Source: Trochalopteron elliotii | Taxonomy: Eukaryota > Chordata > Aves > Passeriformes > Leiothrichidae | Direction: 5' to 3' | NCBI GenBank assembly: GCA_024734555.1 | Contig: JANPWX010019792.1 | Coordinates: 1,386,653-1,450,652 of the forward strand | DNA: 64,000 nt | Shown here: positions 35,546-49,555 of the stretch, in pieces | Position numbering within the stretch: the first letter of the stretch is position 1 | Layout of the letters: each line of letters starts with the position of its first letter | The notes under the pieces: model-generated | Told to the model about the DNA's origin: nothing | What the model saw: only the letters and a program-made list of their open reading frames with translations | Databases searched by the model: none | Made by a program: the position numbers and the translations under genes

Positions 35546-38500
35546 CCAACTCCATAAATCCTGTGTTCTCTTCAGATGCTGAAGATATTAATACAACAAA
35601 TCTATTTTCTTTTGTCAGTCAGACAACTGGTAGTTTCCATGGTAACCAGAGGAATTCCTATGTCTCAATTTTTCCAGCTTGTTAGATTAATTCCCATACT
35701 TTAGGAAGATCCAAGTTAAGGTGAAGGAATTCCTCATTCCCACAGGATTATCTTTTTTTTCACTGTGCTGTTTCTTTATCAGATGGGGATTTTGGAAGAC
35801 AATGTTCAGTAAATTGTCTGCAAGAGGCTGTTGGTGCCAGTAAAACATGTGGAGAGACATTTTACCATCTGCTTATTGCACAGAAGTACCTAGAGAAAAG
35901 GAAACTACTCTTATCTCTTTCACCAGAGTTTCATTAACAGCCTCTCATGCAAGAAAAATTCAACATTAAATTATTACTACTATAAAAATATATACCATTT
36001 AAAAAGGCAATGAAGTTATATTCCTAGTTTTAAAGGTATTATTAAGAACCAACAAATAGTTAAATGTTTTACATTACTCGCTTGGAAAAGGAGCAGTTAG
36101 ATCTTATGTATCCACTGAAATCCCTCATTCTCTTCCTCTGATTTTGTGTTACTTTCTGGGTGATTTAGAAACATACTCAGTTTCAGCAGTGTCTGCAGTG
36201 CTGTAAAACTAAGTCTTTTTGCTGTTTACCTTAATAGTTCTCAGATTGCATCCCACATAGTTACAAAAAGGGAAACATCAGCTATATTTACAATGTCAAG
36301 AAAGACAACTTTTTTTTTCCTTAAGCTTTCATCTTGTTTGCTCCCTTAAAAGCACTAAAAATGAATTGAAAAGAATTTCCTGGGGAAAACCCTGAAACAC
36401 TTAGATAAAATAGAAGGAAATGACAGTGAAAGAGAATGACAGACCTGTGTGTCATGGATGGGGGTGGGAGACTCCAAATTATGAAGCAGAGGGTAAGAAG
36501 TGAAGTCTTTCTTCATAGTCAGTGGCTAAAAAGTCATGACATTATTAATCATTTGTATAGGACAAGAAATGTGCATGGCTCTCTGCTGTGAAAGATAAAC
36601 AAATAGAAGGATCTGTCATGGGTTTACATTTTAAAGGAAGGGGAAAAGTCAAAGGGACACAGTACTGTACATGTAACCATCACGTCTTTCAAGTTTTAGA
36701 GAACAGTTGAAGTTTTCATAAGGTCAGGAGTAGCTACAAATGAAAATTGCTTTTTGACTAACTTCTATCCAAAAAAGTTGTTTCAAATCAACCTGTTTCT
36801 CTCCTGCAAAGCTGCACTGGCTTTGAAAATTTCTGCATTCAGAAAGGCTTTTAATTCAAAAAAGCTTCAAACTGCATTTCAGAATCTATTCTGGAAAAAA
36901 AAATACTTGAAGTCATTAAATTATATTACATAAGTAACAGAAGTTGTGCTCATAGATGTCTCTGAGCACCGAACAGAAGCATCAGCAGTTCTTTATTTGT
37001 AGTGCAATGCGTGACTTAGATTTGCACTATACTGAAACATTTTGGGGACAATAAGTTGGTGTATTTGCTGCAAAGTTTTATCCAGGTAAGCTAGATACTG
37101 ACTAGGAAGAGTCTCCTTACACAACCAGCAGAGGAATGTGATGTGTGTGTCTGTTCTCTCTGAGGATGAATCACAGGAACAGGGAGAGCAGATTTGGAGG
37201 CTGAGACAATTGCTGCCGTCCATTTGCTGAGAGGGAATCCTAGAAAATCTTGAGCTCAGACAACATTTTTCTGAGGCAATGCTTCAGATTATTCTTCAGT
37301 CATACCAAGGATTTCAGCTGGCTTTAGGACCACCTTACTCACGCCCCTTTCCCACTGATGAATTAACTAACTCTCCTATTTGATTCCTAGACTGGGCCAG
37401 CTAGGGATATGGCACACTTCCAAGCAGCCAAGCATTTACTAAATCAGAGTGGTCTTGACTCTCAGCCATTGCTGCTAAGAGCAATTTTGGCAAATGGGTC
37501 GCATTGTTATACCTTCTGGTTTGTGTATCATCAGCTGGAGTAATTTTTCAGAACAATGCTGGATGCTTATTACATACTGCTTCAAGCATATCAATATATA
37601 TTAATGTTACACTGAGCAGACATTTCATTTCACAGAAGGACTCATAGAGGTTTGGACATGAAAGATGACACTCAAAGACGTGAAACAAAATTAATTTTAA
37701 AGCACCAAAGGCCAGCTGCATTTAACCTTGTTGTGTACTGTTTTTAAGAATCAAATTTTTATCTAGTTTAATTCATATTCCAAGGGATTTAATCACATCC
37801 TATTCACAGTACTGTGACATTTAATTATCTAAGTCTGTAAGAATGTTCCTCTTTACATATGCACTTGTATATAGTTCATATTCATCTTCTCAATACCCAA
37901 ACTGTGAGTTAAACTCCTGCTTACACAGATCTGTTTTCTTTTAACAAACACAGCACTTCTAGGTTAAAAGATGCTGGTAACTATCAGGGTTCATAATTTG
38001 ACATATTGGGAGCTCTCAAACCTCAGTATAGCTGGCTAGTAGACTCTCATACAAATCTCACTGAGAAAATCATCAGATACCCTTTTTGTTTAGCAAGAGA
38101 TGGAACAGTAGAAACTGCTATCTGAGTCACAGACTAGCAAGGTTCTAAGGAGAGCCTGGTCTGTGCCAGTCAAAAAGCTTTATTTGGGACCTTCTGCAAA
38201 CACAGATGACTTGTTGAGACCAGATCATAAAGGTGCATATGTGTAAGTGTGACATGAATTTAACAAAAATGCAGTTGAAAAAGAGCCAGAACCAGCCAAG
38301 GAAGTACCAGAAGGATGGATGGTCCTGGAAAAGATCCAGAGTGGGAGAGAAAGTTCTAATTTTGTACAGAATGCTGGCTTAAAACAGATTTGATTTTCTG
38401 AACAAAGGAACTGCCTCCTGTTGCTTGTCCCTACTATATTCAAAGAGAGAGAATTTTATGTACTTTCTTTGTAAACACACACCCCGAATTGCAAACTTTA

Positions 38501-38814
38501 CAGACTTAACATGCTTTGTGTAAAGACTCTTGGCTGAAAGCAGATATATACGCCTCAGGGTACTTGATGTTTTATTCAAAACTACCACTTTCCTAAAATC
38601 CACTGCCTTTTCAAACTCTCCTCCTCAGCTTTTTTTACACAGTTACAAGTGAGTATTTATCTTAGGCAGAAGAAACTAAGCAATTCACGGATGTAAATGA
38701 AACTTGTTTTTTTCTCTGTGCGTACTGTGCAATGACATAAATAGCAGAACACGTCACTGTATTTTTCTCTCCTTGCAGTGCTCCCTGGTGATGTCAAGCA
38801 CGCCTCCAGAAAAG
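35546..38814. other. Intergenic, unassigned
   Basis: Nothing beyond AT-rich unique sequence was recognised. Confidence 0.5.
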
Positions 38815-39695
38815 CATAGAATCACAGAATTTATATTGGAAAAGATCTTTAAGATCACTGAGTCATAACAATGCCAAGTCCACCACTAAAATGTACCCCT
38901 CAGTACTATGTCTACATATCTTTTAAACACCTCCAGGGTAGTGACTCAACCACTTCCTGTGCAGGCTAATCCATACTTGACAACCCTTTCTGTGAACAAA
39001 TATTTCATAATGGCCAATTTAAACCTTCCTGAGAGCAACTTAATTACTTCTTCTCTTATTCTATTATTTAGAAGAAGAAGCTGATCCTCATCTGGCTTCA
39101 ACCTCCTTTCAGGCAGTTGCAGAGAGCAATAATGTTCTCCAGAGCTTCCTTTTCTCCAGTCTAAGCAGCCCCAGCTCTCTCAACCACTCTTTACAGGACT
39201 TGTGCTCCAGACCTTTCAAGAGCTTTTTTGCCCTTCTCTGGACATGCTCCATCATCTTGACTTTTTCCTTGACATGAAGGGCCCAGAACTGACCACAGGA
39301 TTTGAGGTGCAGCCTCACCAGTGCCCAGCACAGGAGGACAATCCCTGTCCTGCTCCTGCTGGCCACACCATTGCTGGTCCAGGCCAGGATGCCTTTGGCC
39401 TTCTTGGCCACCTGGGCACTGTTGCCTCCTGTCCAGTCACTGTCACCAGCACCCCCAGCTCCTTTTCCTGTGGGCAGCTTTCCACACACTCTGCCCCAGC
39501 CTGTGGCCCTGCCTGGGGCTGTTGTGAGCCAAGGGCAGGACCAGCCCTGGGCCTTGTTGGACCTCCCACCATTGGCCTCAGCCCATGATCCAGATCCCTC
39601 CATGGAGCCTTCCTGCCCTCCAGCACATCAGCACTCCCACCCAGCTTGGTGTCACCTGCAAACTGACTGAGGGGATTGGCTGACACTGTCTTCAT
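38815..39695 (-). mobile_element. CR1 LINE 3' fragment, minus strand (copy A)
   Basis: The element reads leftward and ends in the CR1 3' signature TCTGTGATTCTATG (revcomp at 38815-38828). Upstream on the minus strand it encodes the C-terminal segment of the CR1 polymerase: [43 protein letters not shown], and [20 protein letters not shown] at its 5' edge. The family FADD catalytic motif reads FAGD here. It is 5'-truncated near 39695, like most CR1 copies. Confidence 0.9.
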
Positions 39696-42600
39696 TCCTG
39701 GGGAAGCTCCCTAGATGCTGGCCTCGGCTGTTTTAAGCCAGTGTGGACCCACATCCTACTGTGCAACTTTGTGAGAATACCCCTTGCTTTAATTCCCCTC
39801 TCAGTTTTCTGGGAAACTGGTGGAAACTGGTGGAAACTGGTGGAAATGATCAACAAGAGGTGAAATATTCTCATGGGGTCTTGACTCAAAAATGCCATGG
39901 CCACAATGATGAAGCATTTCCCCTTGGAGGGAAAGTTATTCTGTCAAAAGTCTTATATTCTTCTATGAATACTTTTAGTTCATTCTTGTTGTGGATTTCT
40001 TATCTCTCTGGATTAGGCAAATAGAGGGTACAATACAGAGCCTGTAGTTGGATATTACAAACTTCAAATTATTCTAATTTCCTTAAAGTCTTTCTAATCA
40101 CTTTTTGGTTACCAGTTGCTCAATTGAATAGTAAAAAATATAAGTGTTAGGGTATAGGCTGTAACAGGGTTTTTTTTTGTTTCAATTGGAGACTAAAACA
40201 AAGGCTCCCCATTTCCTTCTTGCTGCTGTTCCAAGCTTCTCCTTCCCCTTCAGGTAAGGACCTAAGGAAACCCTTACTCAAACACATGGCTTGTATTGAT
40301 GCCATGATGTTCTTAGATGGAACAGATACTCCTAATTTGCTGTCCTTCAGGAAGAATACTGATACCAGCTCAAGTGACAAGACTAGTGAAACCCATTTGT
40401 GAAACCCATTGCAGACTTTTCTTTAACAGGATTAGGAGTTCCCATGAAGACAGAAAAGAAGAGGAAGAATGTAATCTCATATAACCAATTTAACCAACAA
40501 GTGATGAAGCTGTTCCTACCGGGTTAGTATTCCTAGCCAGCAAGATAAATGTAATCAAACTCTGCAGTTGCACTTTGAATTCCTGTTTTGATTAACACCT
40601 ATCATGGTCCAGTTTTTACCAGGGATTTGCAGGTCACAAATTTACATCTGAATATGGAGTAAGTGCTTCTCTAGGAGTTGTTACAGTGATTCTCATTTTT
40701 GTCTTTTCCGGTTTGCTATGGGTAATGATAGGGTTTTTTGTGCTGGCTAGCACAATCAAGCTGAAGTAAAGCCTTGGGTCAAGACCCATATTTTATAGGG
40801 TCAAATTATTCTTTATCTAGCTCAGCATCTTTGACTGCAGTGCTGGTCAGGCAGAAAAAGAAGGAAGTTTGCATGTCAGGAAGATTGCTTCCTATTGCAG
40901 CATGAATAGCCCAACTGGTAGCAAGTTGGCTCTGTGCCATTAAAAATTGAACAGCCAAGTCAAACTGGGTCAGGTTTACACTTTACCAGGGTAATGCTGT
41001 CTAGCCAGACACCAGCACAGGAGCATTTTCAGATCAGATCCTCCTCAGCCATGGGAGAAGGAAGAGAGAGCAAAGGAAGTTTGGCTGTCATAAACCTTAT
41101 TTTATCTTCTATTGTAAATACACAACTGGCAGCTGGTCAGGCATTCAAAGTTGAAAGGTCTACTGGCACCTGTTTTAGGTACATCCCTTTCTCAGTAATG
41201 GGCTGAAGCTGTAAGCTGCAGACAGCAGCCTCAACTGAGAGCTAAAGCTGCATTCCATCTGAGTTGTGGGGTGGACGATGTTGTCTTGTAAGTTCTGCCT
41301 GCATGCCTTGCCTAAGGACAAACAGCTCAGGTTGGCATCATCATTGCCATTGGGTGGCGTGACCACTGCTCTGGCTATCAGGCTCAGTCTGCTGCCCATT
41401 AAAGACAGGAGGCTGACCTGAGATGCTGTTCAAGTATGCTGAACTGTCTCCACGTAGTCCTCTTCATATGTGTTACACTTGGCTTGTGGTAAAGCAAGTC
41501 AGTTCTGAAAGTCAACTCAACCTCCCCAAAGACCACAGTTTTAAAATTTACCCTTTAAAAAGCAACATTAATAAAATGGCTGAAGACAAGAGAATTAAAA
41601 TTTACATTTAGACATGGGAGTATGTAATCCCATGCACCACAAATATCAAGCTACTGTTACTTTCTCACACAGTGGACCTTAACACTCTTTGGAGCAGCAT
41701 GCAGTTTTGCTCTATATTTGATCTTACAGTCTGACTAACATAACCACCCACGGCTTCCCACTTGTTAAGAGGATGTGCCAGTAGCAGCTGCCTAGAGGAA
41801 AGAATAAGCGAAAGGAAGATAGAGCAGAAGGGGTAAAAAGATTGCTAGAAAAGACAGCTGAGGCAAGTGACACTATTCCCCCTCTCACAAAGGAGAGCTC
41901 TATAACAACTAAGTGTATAACAGAAAAGGACATTATTCAGATTGTAAAGTCAAACACAAAAAGGCTGGCAGAAACAAAGGTGTGAGGAGATGGACAGGAA
42001 ATTGGTTCAAATGTCTCCATCAGCATGGAAATAAGAGAGTTCACACATTTAGTGAGAGAGATCAGTCAGCCCCCTTGCTGAGGGAGAAGCAAAATGTAGG
42101 AGAGAGACATTCAGGAGGGCTGAAGGGAAGAAGTTCCGTCTCCCTAGAACAAAAAGCCAAAGCTGAGAATGTGGAATGTTTGCTTTACAGATGTTGGAAA
42201 CCCATAACAGTAAAATGAGCAAAGGAGCACAATGTCCTTGTCACACGGTTGCTGAAGGTGTTATGAGAATGGCTTGTAGTCTGCCGTGGTGAAGGACCTG
42301 AGAAAATGGAGGTAGAGCTAAGTGAAGAGAGAAGCTAGAAGAAGTGAAATATGCCACTTGTGTGTCAGTTATAACTGCATTTTTCTCCTGATTGAGCTAT
42401 GGGCTGGTTTTCAGTCTAATTGACTTCTCCTGAGTGTATTCATGCTCTCCTGAAAGGCACCTTTCCTAAAATAATTCCAGCCACTGTACAGAGTGGGTCT
42501 AATCAAGACCCTACCTCTTGCATCCACTCAGACTGAGTTTTATGGGAGAAATTATAAGTGCTGACTCATGGTAGTCATGGAATAGAGGTGTGCTCCTCTT

Positions 42601-43429
42601 TGGTACACTTTTTCAATCCTTCTTTTCCCTAGAGGAAGGCTGACTCCAATTTTGCTTTGCGCCACAGGGCAACCCTGACCACTTTCTCCCTGGCAGTTAC
42701 AGGGTCTGAAGCTTGTGACCCTCTGTCAGTGGGGAAAAGCCTCATTTCTCTCCCACAAACCTGGTTGCAATGGCTTATGATCCACAAGACCAAGATGAAA
42801 AGGCTTTGCTCTGTAAGCAACTTGTAAAATGCAGGAGACTCCTTGGATGGAGAGCATAGGGCTACAGCAAGAGGGAAATGTGGTTCTTCTGATGCCTCCA
42901 GGCATCCTCCTGTGTAAATGAATCAGAAAATGGCAGGAGGGTCTGAAAACTGAGAAACTACAATATAGCAAAGAAAAAATGCAGAGTAAATCTTGAAAAG
43001 CTACATATTTAATTAAATGGTTTTGGAGGGCTTTCAGGCTTGGCCAGTGTAGGCAGGACAGCTTACTACTTACTGGGTAACTAGGCCTTGTCTTCACGTT
43101 AACAACATAAAGCAGCTCTAAAACAAAAGAAATTTTAGGGACGTTTACTGTACAGTATACAATGGGTGTAATATTAGTAAGATTATCTATTTTATTAATC
43201 AAGTAGACCTCCAAAATTATTATGCTGTCTTTCCCTCCTCCCCGAACTCTTTCTCCCTTTCCCCTAACTCTCCCATAACTCATGGCTCTTTGGGACAAGA
43301 CTTTAAGGTGAAAAGTTGAAGATGCTTGAAAACAAAAAAATCAAAATGGGATGATTTTATGATGTACAAGAAATTGCTCCTCTCTTTTGGACAACACTGT
43401 AATTGAGGCTCTTGAGCTGCAGAAAAGAG
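39696..43429. other. Intergenic, unassigned
   Basis: Contains a short tandem array at 39812-39846. No gene, RNA or clear transposon is supported. Confidence 0.5.
39812..39846. repeat. 10-bp tandem array
   Basis: The unit GGAAACTGGT is repeated three to four times immediately left of the junction with GATCAACAAG. Confidence 0.9.
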
Positions 43430-43515
43430 AACCATAGAATCACAGAATCACAAGACCTTCAAGATCATTGAGTCCCACCAGAAACGAATCTGCAGCAGTG
43501 TTCTCAGAGATTATC
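43430..43515 (-). mobile_element. CR1 3'-terminal fragment, minus strand
   Basis: CATAGAATCACAGAATCACA is the reverse complement of the CR1 3' repeat, followed by a GACCTTCAAGATCATTGAGT block typical of the CR1 3' UTR. Only the last 70-90 bases are recognisable. Confidence 0.75.
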
Positions 43516-46500
43516 CTGACCACTTAGATCCCTTGTAGAAAGGTGACTGGTGGTCTAAGCAGTAGGGTTCTAAGGAGTTAATGACAGCAAGAAGAAACTT
43601 CTTTTTTTAATAAAAAAAAGAGCAGAAGAATAAGAAAATGTGTTTTGCTATTTTGCCACTATCTATCGAAAACATATGCAATTAATCTTAAACTCTCCTC
43701 TATATGCATAATAGGATCTACACAAAAAATTGGCTCTACATGAAAGCCTAAAAATGCACAGTTAAAGCTCTAGAATAAAATAAATCTCTAAGTATCCAAC
43801 AGAAATGAGTAGTGGCGTGGTTTCATGCTGCACAGGCATTGGATCTGCTAGTACAAGTCAGGTAGGAAGACTACTGATGTCACTGCTGAAATCAGGGATG
43901 TTAGTCCTGATCTCCTCATCAGATGTTCATTAGTGAAATTGGTTCAACTATTTAAAGCATTTCTGTCTTACAGCTGCATGCTACAAAAGAGTGGGTTGAA
44001 CAGGCAGCACAAACATGCCTCATCCCCTTGGGAGTGAAATCAGACAGGTTTGCTGAACCTGGGGATAATATACTCAAAATGAAGTAGCTGCAGTGTAATG
44101 GGTGACATTTGCACAAGGCTCCCCCATGATCTGTTCTGCCAGCTGGCTGAGGGTGGTTCCTCCCACGGAGGGCTGGTAACAAACGTGTATGAGCCACCCT
44201 GGTCGTGAGCAGCCCCAGACACTTCTGCAGGAAACATTTCGTTTCCAAACGTGGAATTCGTTTTGCTGATGTCTAGCCCTGTCTATTCATGTGAAGTCTG
44301 CCTCGTACAATCCTTTTAGAACCTGCTGTGTAATAGCTTTAGTAAAAAAACCTCTCATTAGAGAATGGCTTTTAATGCTTGCCACCAAAGATAAAGCTTC
44401 CAGGGAGTGTCTGCATGTGTGTTTATCAGACCTGTATCGTTTAGGACCTGTCTGGTCTTGGTGCTGCTCTCACAGGCCTCCAGGATAGATCGTACCAGGC
44501 ACAATACGGTTTCAATTTTAGTGTAACTTTCTTCACAGCAAGACTGCACCACTGTTGTCGATTGTCATTATATTTATGTTGCTGGCTAGCTTTATAACCT
44601 GATTTTGAAAAATCATCTTGGGCTTTGAAACAAATTGAAAAGATCATGATTTGCTGTTTCTAGAAAAGTCCTATAATTTGTTGTAGGAATTCTGTAAAGA
44701 ATAAAGCAACTTGCAGAATTCCCTTGCAACATATCACTTAGTATCCATAAATATTCTTCTGGGTTTATATCTGCCACTGATCTTGTATAACTGTATTTCT
44801 TTAAGAGAGACATTTGTGTGACACTTTCTTTGACATTTTTAGACAGTTCCTATCTCCATTAATTTCATAATAGTTCTCCACAAGGTAGAAATCCCTTTCT
44901 AGTTTTCACAAAACTCCATCATTGTCAGCTTTACTGCAACCCTTTTTTTAGTTGGCTAATTAGTGTCTTGAACATAATTTATTTCTCAGTGATTTTCCAT
45001 TCAGAAGTGTAAGGTATTTAAGTACTGAAAAAGTGCAGTACTATCACAGAATCCAAAAATACAAGCTGACATTCTCTACTGATGTAAATTGATGAAGGTC
45101 TTTTGAATAAGATGTTCCCACTACAAGAAATATGCCAGTACAGGAAATAATTCTGTAAAGGGAAAGTCTGGCTTCAACCAAATTAAATAATTTCTGTGAT
45201 GGGATAGATTTAAAGTATTTTTTCAGATAGGATAATCAAAATGATAGGACACCAGAAGACTTATTCATAATGCATCTGTTCTCTGTTCAGCTGTACTTTC
45301 ATTACAGGCAATCATTGGGAAAATTTATGCTATATGATTCATCATATAGCATACACTATTATATCACACATTATCATATATAGAAGCAGCATGAGCAGTG
45401 TGTTTCATCATTTGCAAATGCTGAAATTACTGACATCCTGCATGTGTTATTAGATCAGATTTTCACTTTATGAACCAGTGGGCAAACAGAGTTAGCTGTA
45501 TCACACTGCATGAGCCTAGGAGTGTATTAATGGGACAAATTTGGTAAGAGGCTGTGTATTAATTTGGCTGCCTCCATACCTTTAGATACTCTGGGCCTTT
45601 CAACATGTCACTACTGTCACAGAAATGACCCCCTGGAGCATTTGAAAGGCTCTCTTTCTCATCTGCTTAATTTCTGATGGTTTGAAAATATGAGTGAAAC
45701 TTTAATGAGCTTGGCTCAGTTTTTGAACTAAGTTGAAGAGAAAGTTTGTGAAAAATACCAAAGATGTATTTTTCTAAATATATTTTTGGGACTGACAAAG
45801 GAGAAACTTTGAGATTCACTGATGCTGAGTCACATGGGAATGAACTAGGTCACTCTCCAGCATACCCTTATCCTCCTCATGTAGAGGAAGTCTATAATCC
45901 TAATGGTAGTTGTTACCTACCATCAAACCATCAGGGAAAACAAAAGAAAACAGGGAAGAGAACAAAGGCTTAGTTCTGGTGGCTTTTTTAGCCTCCAGCA
46001 CATATTTCTAGTGTATGCATAAGCCTTCTTCCACTTTTTAAGGAATATACGTCTGAGAATTAGAAACAGAATATCTATCTTTGTCATTATTGGAGTTATG
46101 TTATAGAAACATTTCAGTTGCTTTCTCTATGCTCAAAAGAAATGCTCTCTGTGAAGTCTGATGATGCCAATTCAATCAGGATCTCATTCAAACAAACAAA
46201 TTCAAGAGGTTAATTAGTATTTAAAAGTGATCATTTCATTTAGAAAAAGTAACATTAAGTCTCTTATTCCAATCTTCTGCTTATTCCATAAACTATAATG
46301 GTATTTCTATTTTCTTAACTTCAGTCTTACCATACAGCTGGGTGCTTCTTCCTCTCTTTTTACATGATGCAGCTCTTCAAAAAATCTCTAAGAAAAAGGT
46401 CTTTTCTCTTTCAGCTTGTCTGAAACCAAGTTGACAAATACCGTAATCACCCCAGAGCATTTTTCATGTCCTCTCTGTAGTCTGTAACAATAAAATTATG

Positions 46501-48700
46501 TCTCTGCCATAGGGGACCTGGCAGGTGTTCTCTTCTTGTCTTCTAACTAGTCCTCCATCATAGATTTAGCCTTCCCATTAGAAGAACCACTCTTCAGTGG
46601 TGCTGAGTGAAGAATGACCTTGTCAGACCAAACGCATTCATTTTCCATATAAAATACCCAGAATGCCAAGAACTCCATATCCATTTCAATACAAAGTACA
46701 GCAGCTTCTCCAGTACATATTTATTTGCTTAAATTAATACAATACATCATACATACTTTTACTATTGAGATAGAAAGCCAGAAACTAAAGATTCACATAT
46801 AGTTGGTTCACTTCATGAGCTGTGGCTTTAAATAGGAACTCAATGTTCTAAGTGAAATAAATATGCATCACATTATTTGCAGAATCTGTTAGGAGTACAA
46901 AATGTTAGCTCTGTTACATCTTGTTCAGCTAAGCAGACATGACATTTTCAAAACTGTTAATAATTATTAAAACTTCTAGGAATAATAAATACGGTACTTA
47001 TATTACTTCTTAACTGTACACTCAAAACAGCAGAGTCCAGCAGCACCATATGAAGAGAGAAATCAAAGAATAGGTAGTAGACAAACACAGAGTTGTAAAA
47101 AGGTAGGTGCAGTAGCATTACTTGGTCTTTCCAGTAACTTGTTTTACAGGAAACAGCACAGGATAAATTTTAATTATGATATTATCATAAAGTATTTTAC
47201 CCTTTGAGCTTCTGAACACAGAGCACCTGTCTTTGCTGTCACAAACTGAGGGCTGCCTGGCAGCCAGGAAAATTCAGTTTCACAAGGAGATGGCTGAGTC
47301 CTTGTGGCCAGGCTGAAAACACCTTGTTCCATGGCCACATACAACTTTGCTTTCCCTGTAAATATGTTGTCCATCTTCACCCTTAAACTTTACTAGCCCA
47401 GATTTTGGCTTTTCCTCCACACACTCTGTACTCTACAAGACAAGTGAGTCTTGTAGAACTCTCCCTGCCACCCTTAAAATCAGAAAAACCTCTAACAAAA
47501 CAAACCACATGCCTTCTTCTATTGCCCAGACTCATTATGGTAGGGCAAATTTATTTTTCCTCAGTCTGACTTACAGAAGCATCTCAGCTATGCAAGTTTG
47601 TAGCCACTCTTATTTGCTGTAATGCTCTCTGAAAGGATGAAACAAGGCTGCATCAACAATACAGGGAAATGGTATAGATGCGCCTTTATATAGAGGTGGT
47701 GGAGACTGGGCTTTAGTTTCATGTGTCGCCATAAACTGAAAACCCAAATAATAGTGAATAATAGTAAGATAAATACTTTTTCTTCCCATAACATAGCTAG
47801 AAGACATAGATGAACTCACATTAGGAATGAGAAAAAGAAGAAAATATATCCCCCAATGTCCAGGACACAGGCAATGTCTCTATTGGACTTCTGAGCCTCT
47901 ACACAAGGCAAAATAAGGAAGCTAATCCCTTGAAAATTACAAATGGGAAATAGCTTCGTTATGAGAGCAAATCTCTATAAAGAATTTTCAAAGCTATTAA
48001 AAAGCAAAGGCTGTTACTGTCTGTTCCCAAAGCGGTGCCAATGTAAATAGTGTGAAAATAACTTATGTTTGAAAAGCAAGGTGCTTCACAATGAAGGCTG
48101 TTATTTTGCTTTTAATTTGTCCCTTGAGGCCTCTTTGTAACAAGTGTCTTAGACCCACCTGGATAGGGAGGTCTGTCATCCCCTAATCACTTCGCTTGGG
48201 TCACTTGGCACTATCTTCTTACCTCAGTAACAATTTTGTTTGTAATTTCTCTTATTGATAATTTACAATTTTAAATGGATTTTTTACTGTTCTAACATGA
48301 ATTAGACTTGAGTTTGAGAATTAGCTTAGTATGACTTTGTGACTGGGCAGAATCTCAAAGTCTCATTGTGAATAAATATTCTGCTTTCTAGAAAAATGTG
48401 ACGAAAAGGAGTCTATGTTATGAATGACTTGCAAATAATATTGCCATTCTTGGACTCTTTTCCATCTGTCTGTATCTTTCAGGTTCTTCTGCTCCACTGA
48501 GAACTGCAGCTGTAGAAGTGGGTAAATTGACTGCAATGAGTGTAATTGAAGGGGTTTGGATTAACCATTTAGACAACCCAGAATCGTCTGCAGTGATTTC
48601 CTTTCCTAAGGACACATCTGGCACATTCTCTTACAAGGTCAGAAAGGAAACTCTGGACTGCATGCTTCCAGCAGATATAGTTTTTGCAATTGCAGAGTGA
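43516..48700. other. Intergenic, unassigned
   Basis: AT-rich sequence with no supported gene or repeat. Confidence 0.5.
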
Positions 48701-49555
48701 CATAATCACAAAAACATTTAGGTAAGAAAAGACCTCTAAATTCATTAAGTCTAACCTTTGACCAATCAGCACCTGGTCAACTAGATTATGTGCCACATCC
48801 AGTCATTTCTTGAACATCTCCAGGGATGTTGGCTGGCTTGTTGCCCTTCTCTGGACACATTCCAGCACCTCAATGTCTTTCTTGGAGTGAGGGACGCAAA
48901 TCTGAACACAGGGTTTGAGGTGTGGCCTCACCAGTGCCCAGCACAGGGGGACAATCCCTGCCCTGCTCCTGCTGGCCACACCATTGCTGGTCCAGGCCAG
49001 GATGCCTTTGGCCTTCTTGGCCACCTGGGCACTGTTGCCTCCTGTCCAGTCACTGTCACCAGCACCCCCGGGTCCTTTTCCTGTGGGCAGCTTTCCAGAC
49101 ACTCTGCCCCAGCCTGTGGCCCTGCCTGGGGCTGTTGTGAGCCAAGGGCAGGACCAGCCCTGGGCCTTGTTGGACCTCCCACCATTGGCCTCAGCCCATG
49201 ATCCAGATCCCTCCATGGAGCCTTCCTGCCCTCCAGCAGATCAGCACTCCCACCCAGCTTGGTGTCACCTGCAAACTGACTGAGGGGGCTCTTCATCCCC
49301 TCATCCAGATGATTAATCAAGATATTAAACAGGGCTGGGGCCAGTTCTGGCCCCTGAGGAGCTCCACTGGTGACTGTGCTAACTGCAGGTGACTCCATTA
49401 ACCACCACTCTCTGGGCCCAGCCATGCAGACAGGTTTGTACCCAAGTGAAGAGTTCATCTGCCTAAGCCATGAGCTGCCAGCTTTTGCAGGAGAACACCA
49501 TGGGAGATAGTATCAAAGGCTTTGCTGAAGCCCAGGTAGAATACATCTTTTGATA
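48701..49555 (-). mobile_element. CR1 LINE 3' fragment, minus strand (copy B)
   Basis: Reads leftward. On the minus strand it encodes FYLGFSKAFDTISHGVLLQK and TSGAPQGPELAPALFNILIN, then [31 protein letters not shown] and an [11 protein letters not shown] end, all in CR1 polymerase order. It extends further 5' than copy A, to about 49555. The shared part 48905-49290 is nearly identical to 39290-39680. Several frameshifts and a FAGD active-site change make it inactive. Confidence 0.9.

Noticed and set aside
39109..39603. 164-codon minus-strand frame that could pass for a cellular gene
   Set aside because: It encodes VQRRAKKLLKGLEHKS and other CR1 polymerase C-terminal motifs, so it is a LINE remnant.
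40905..40980. tRNA-like stretch near AGCCCAACTGGTAGC
   Set aside because: No T-arm GGTTCRA box at the right distance and no acceptor-stem pairing.
42726..43298. 190-codon minus-strand frame in the intergenic region
   Set aside because: No recognisable domain, no splice context, and biased by low stop density; not supported as a gene.
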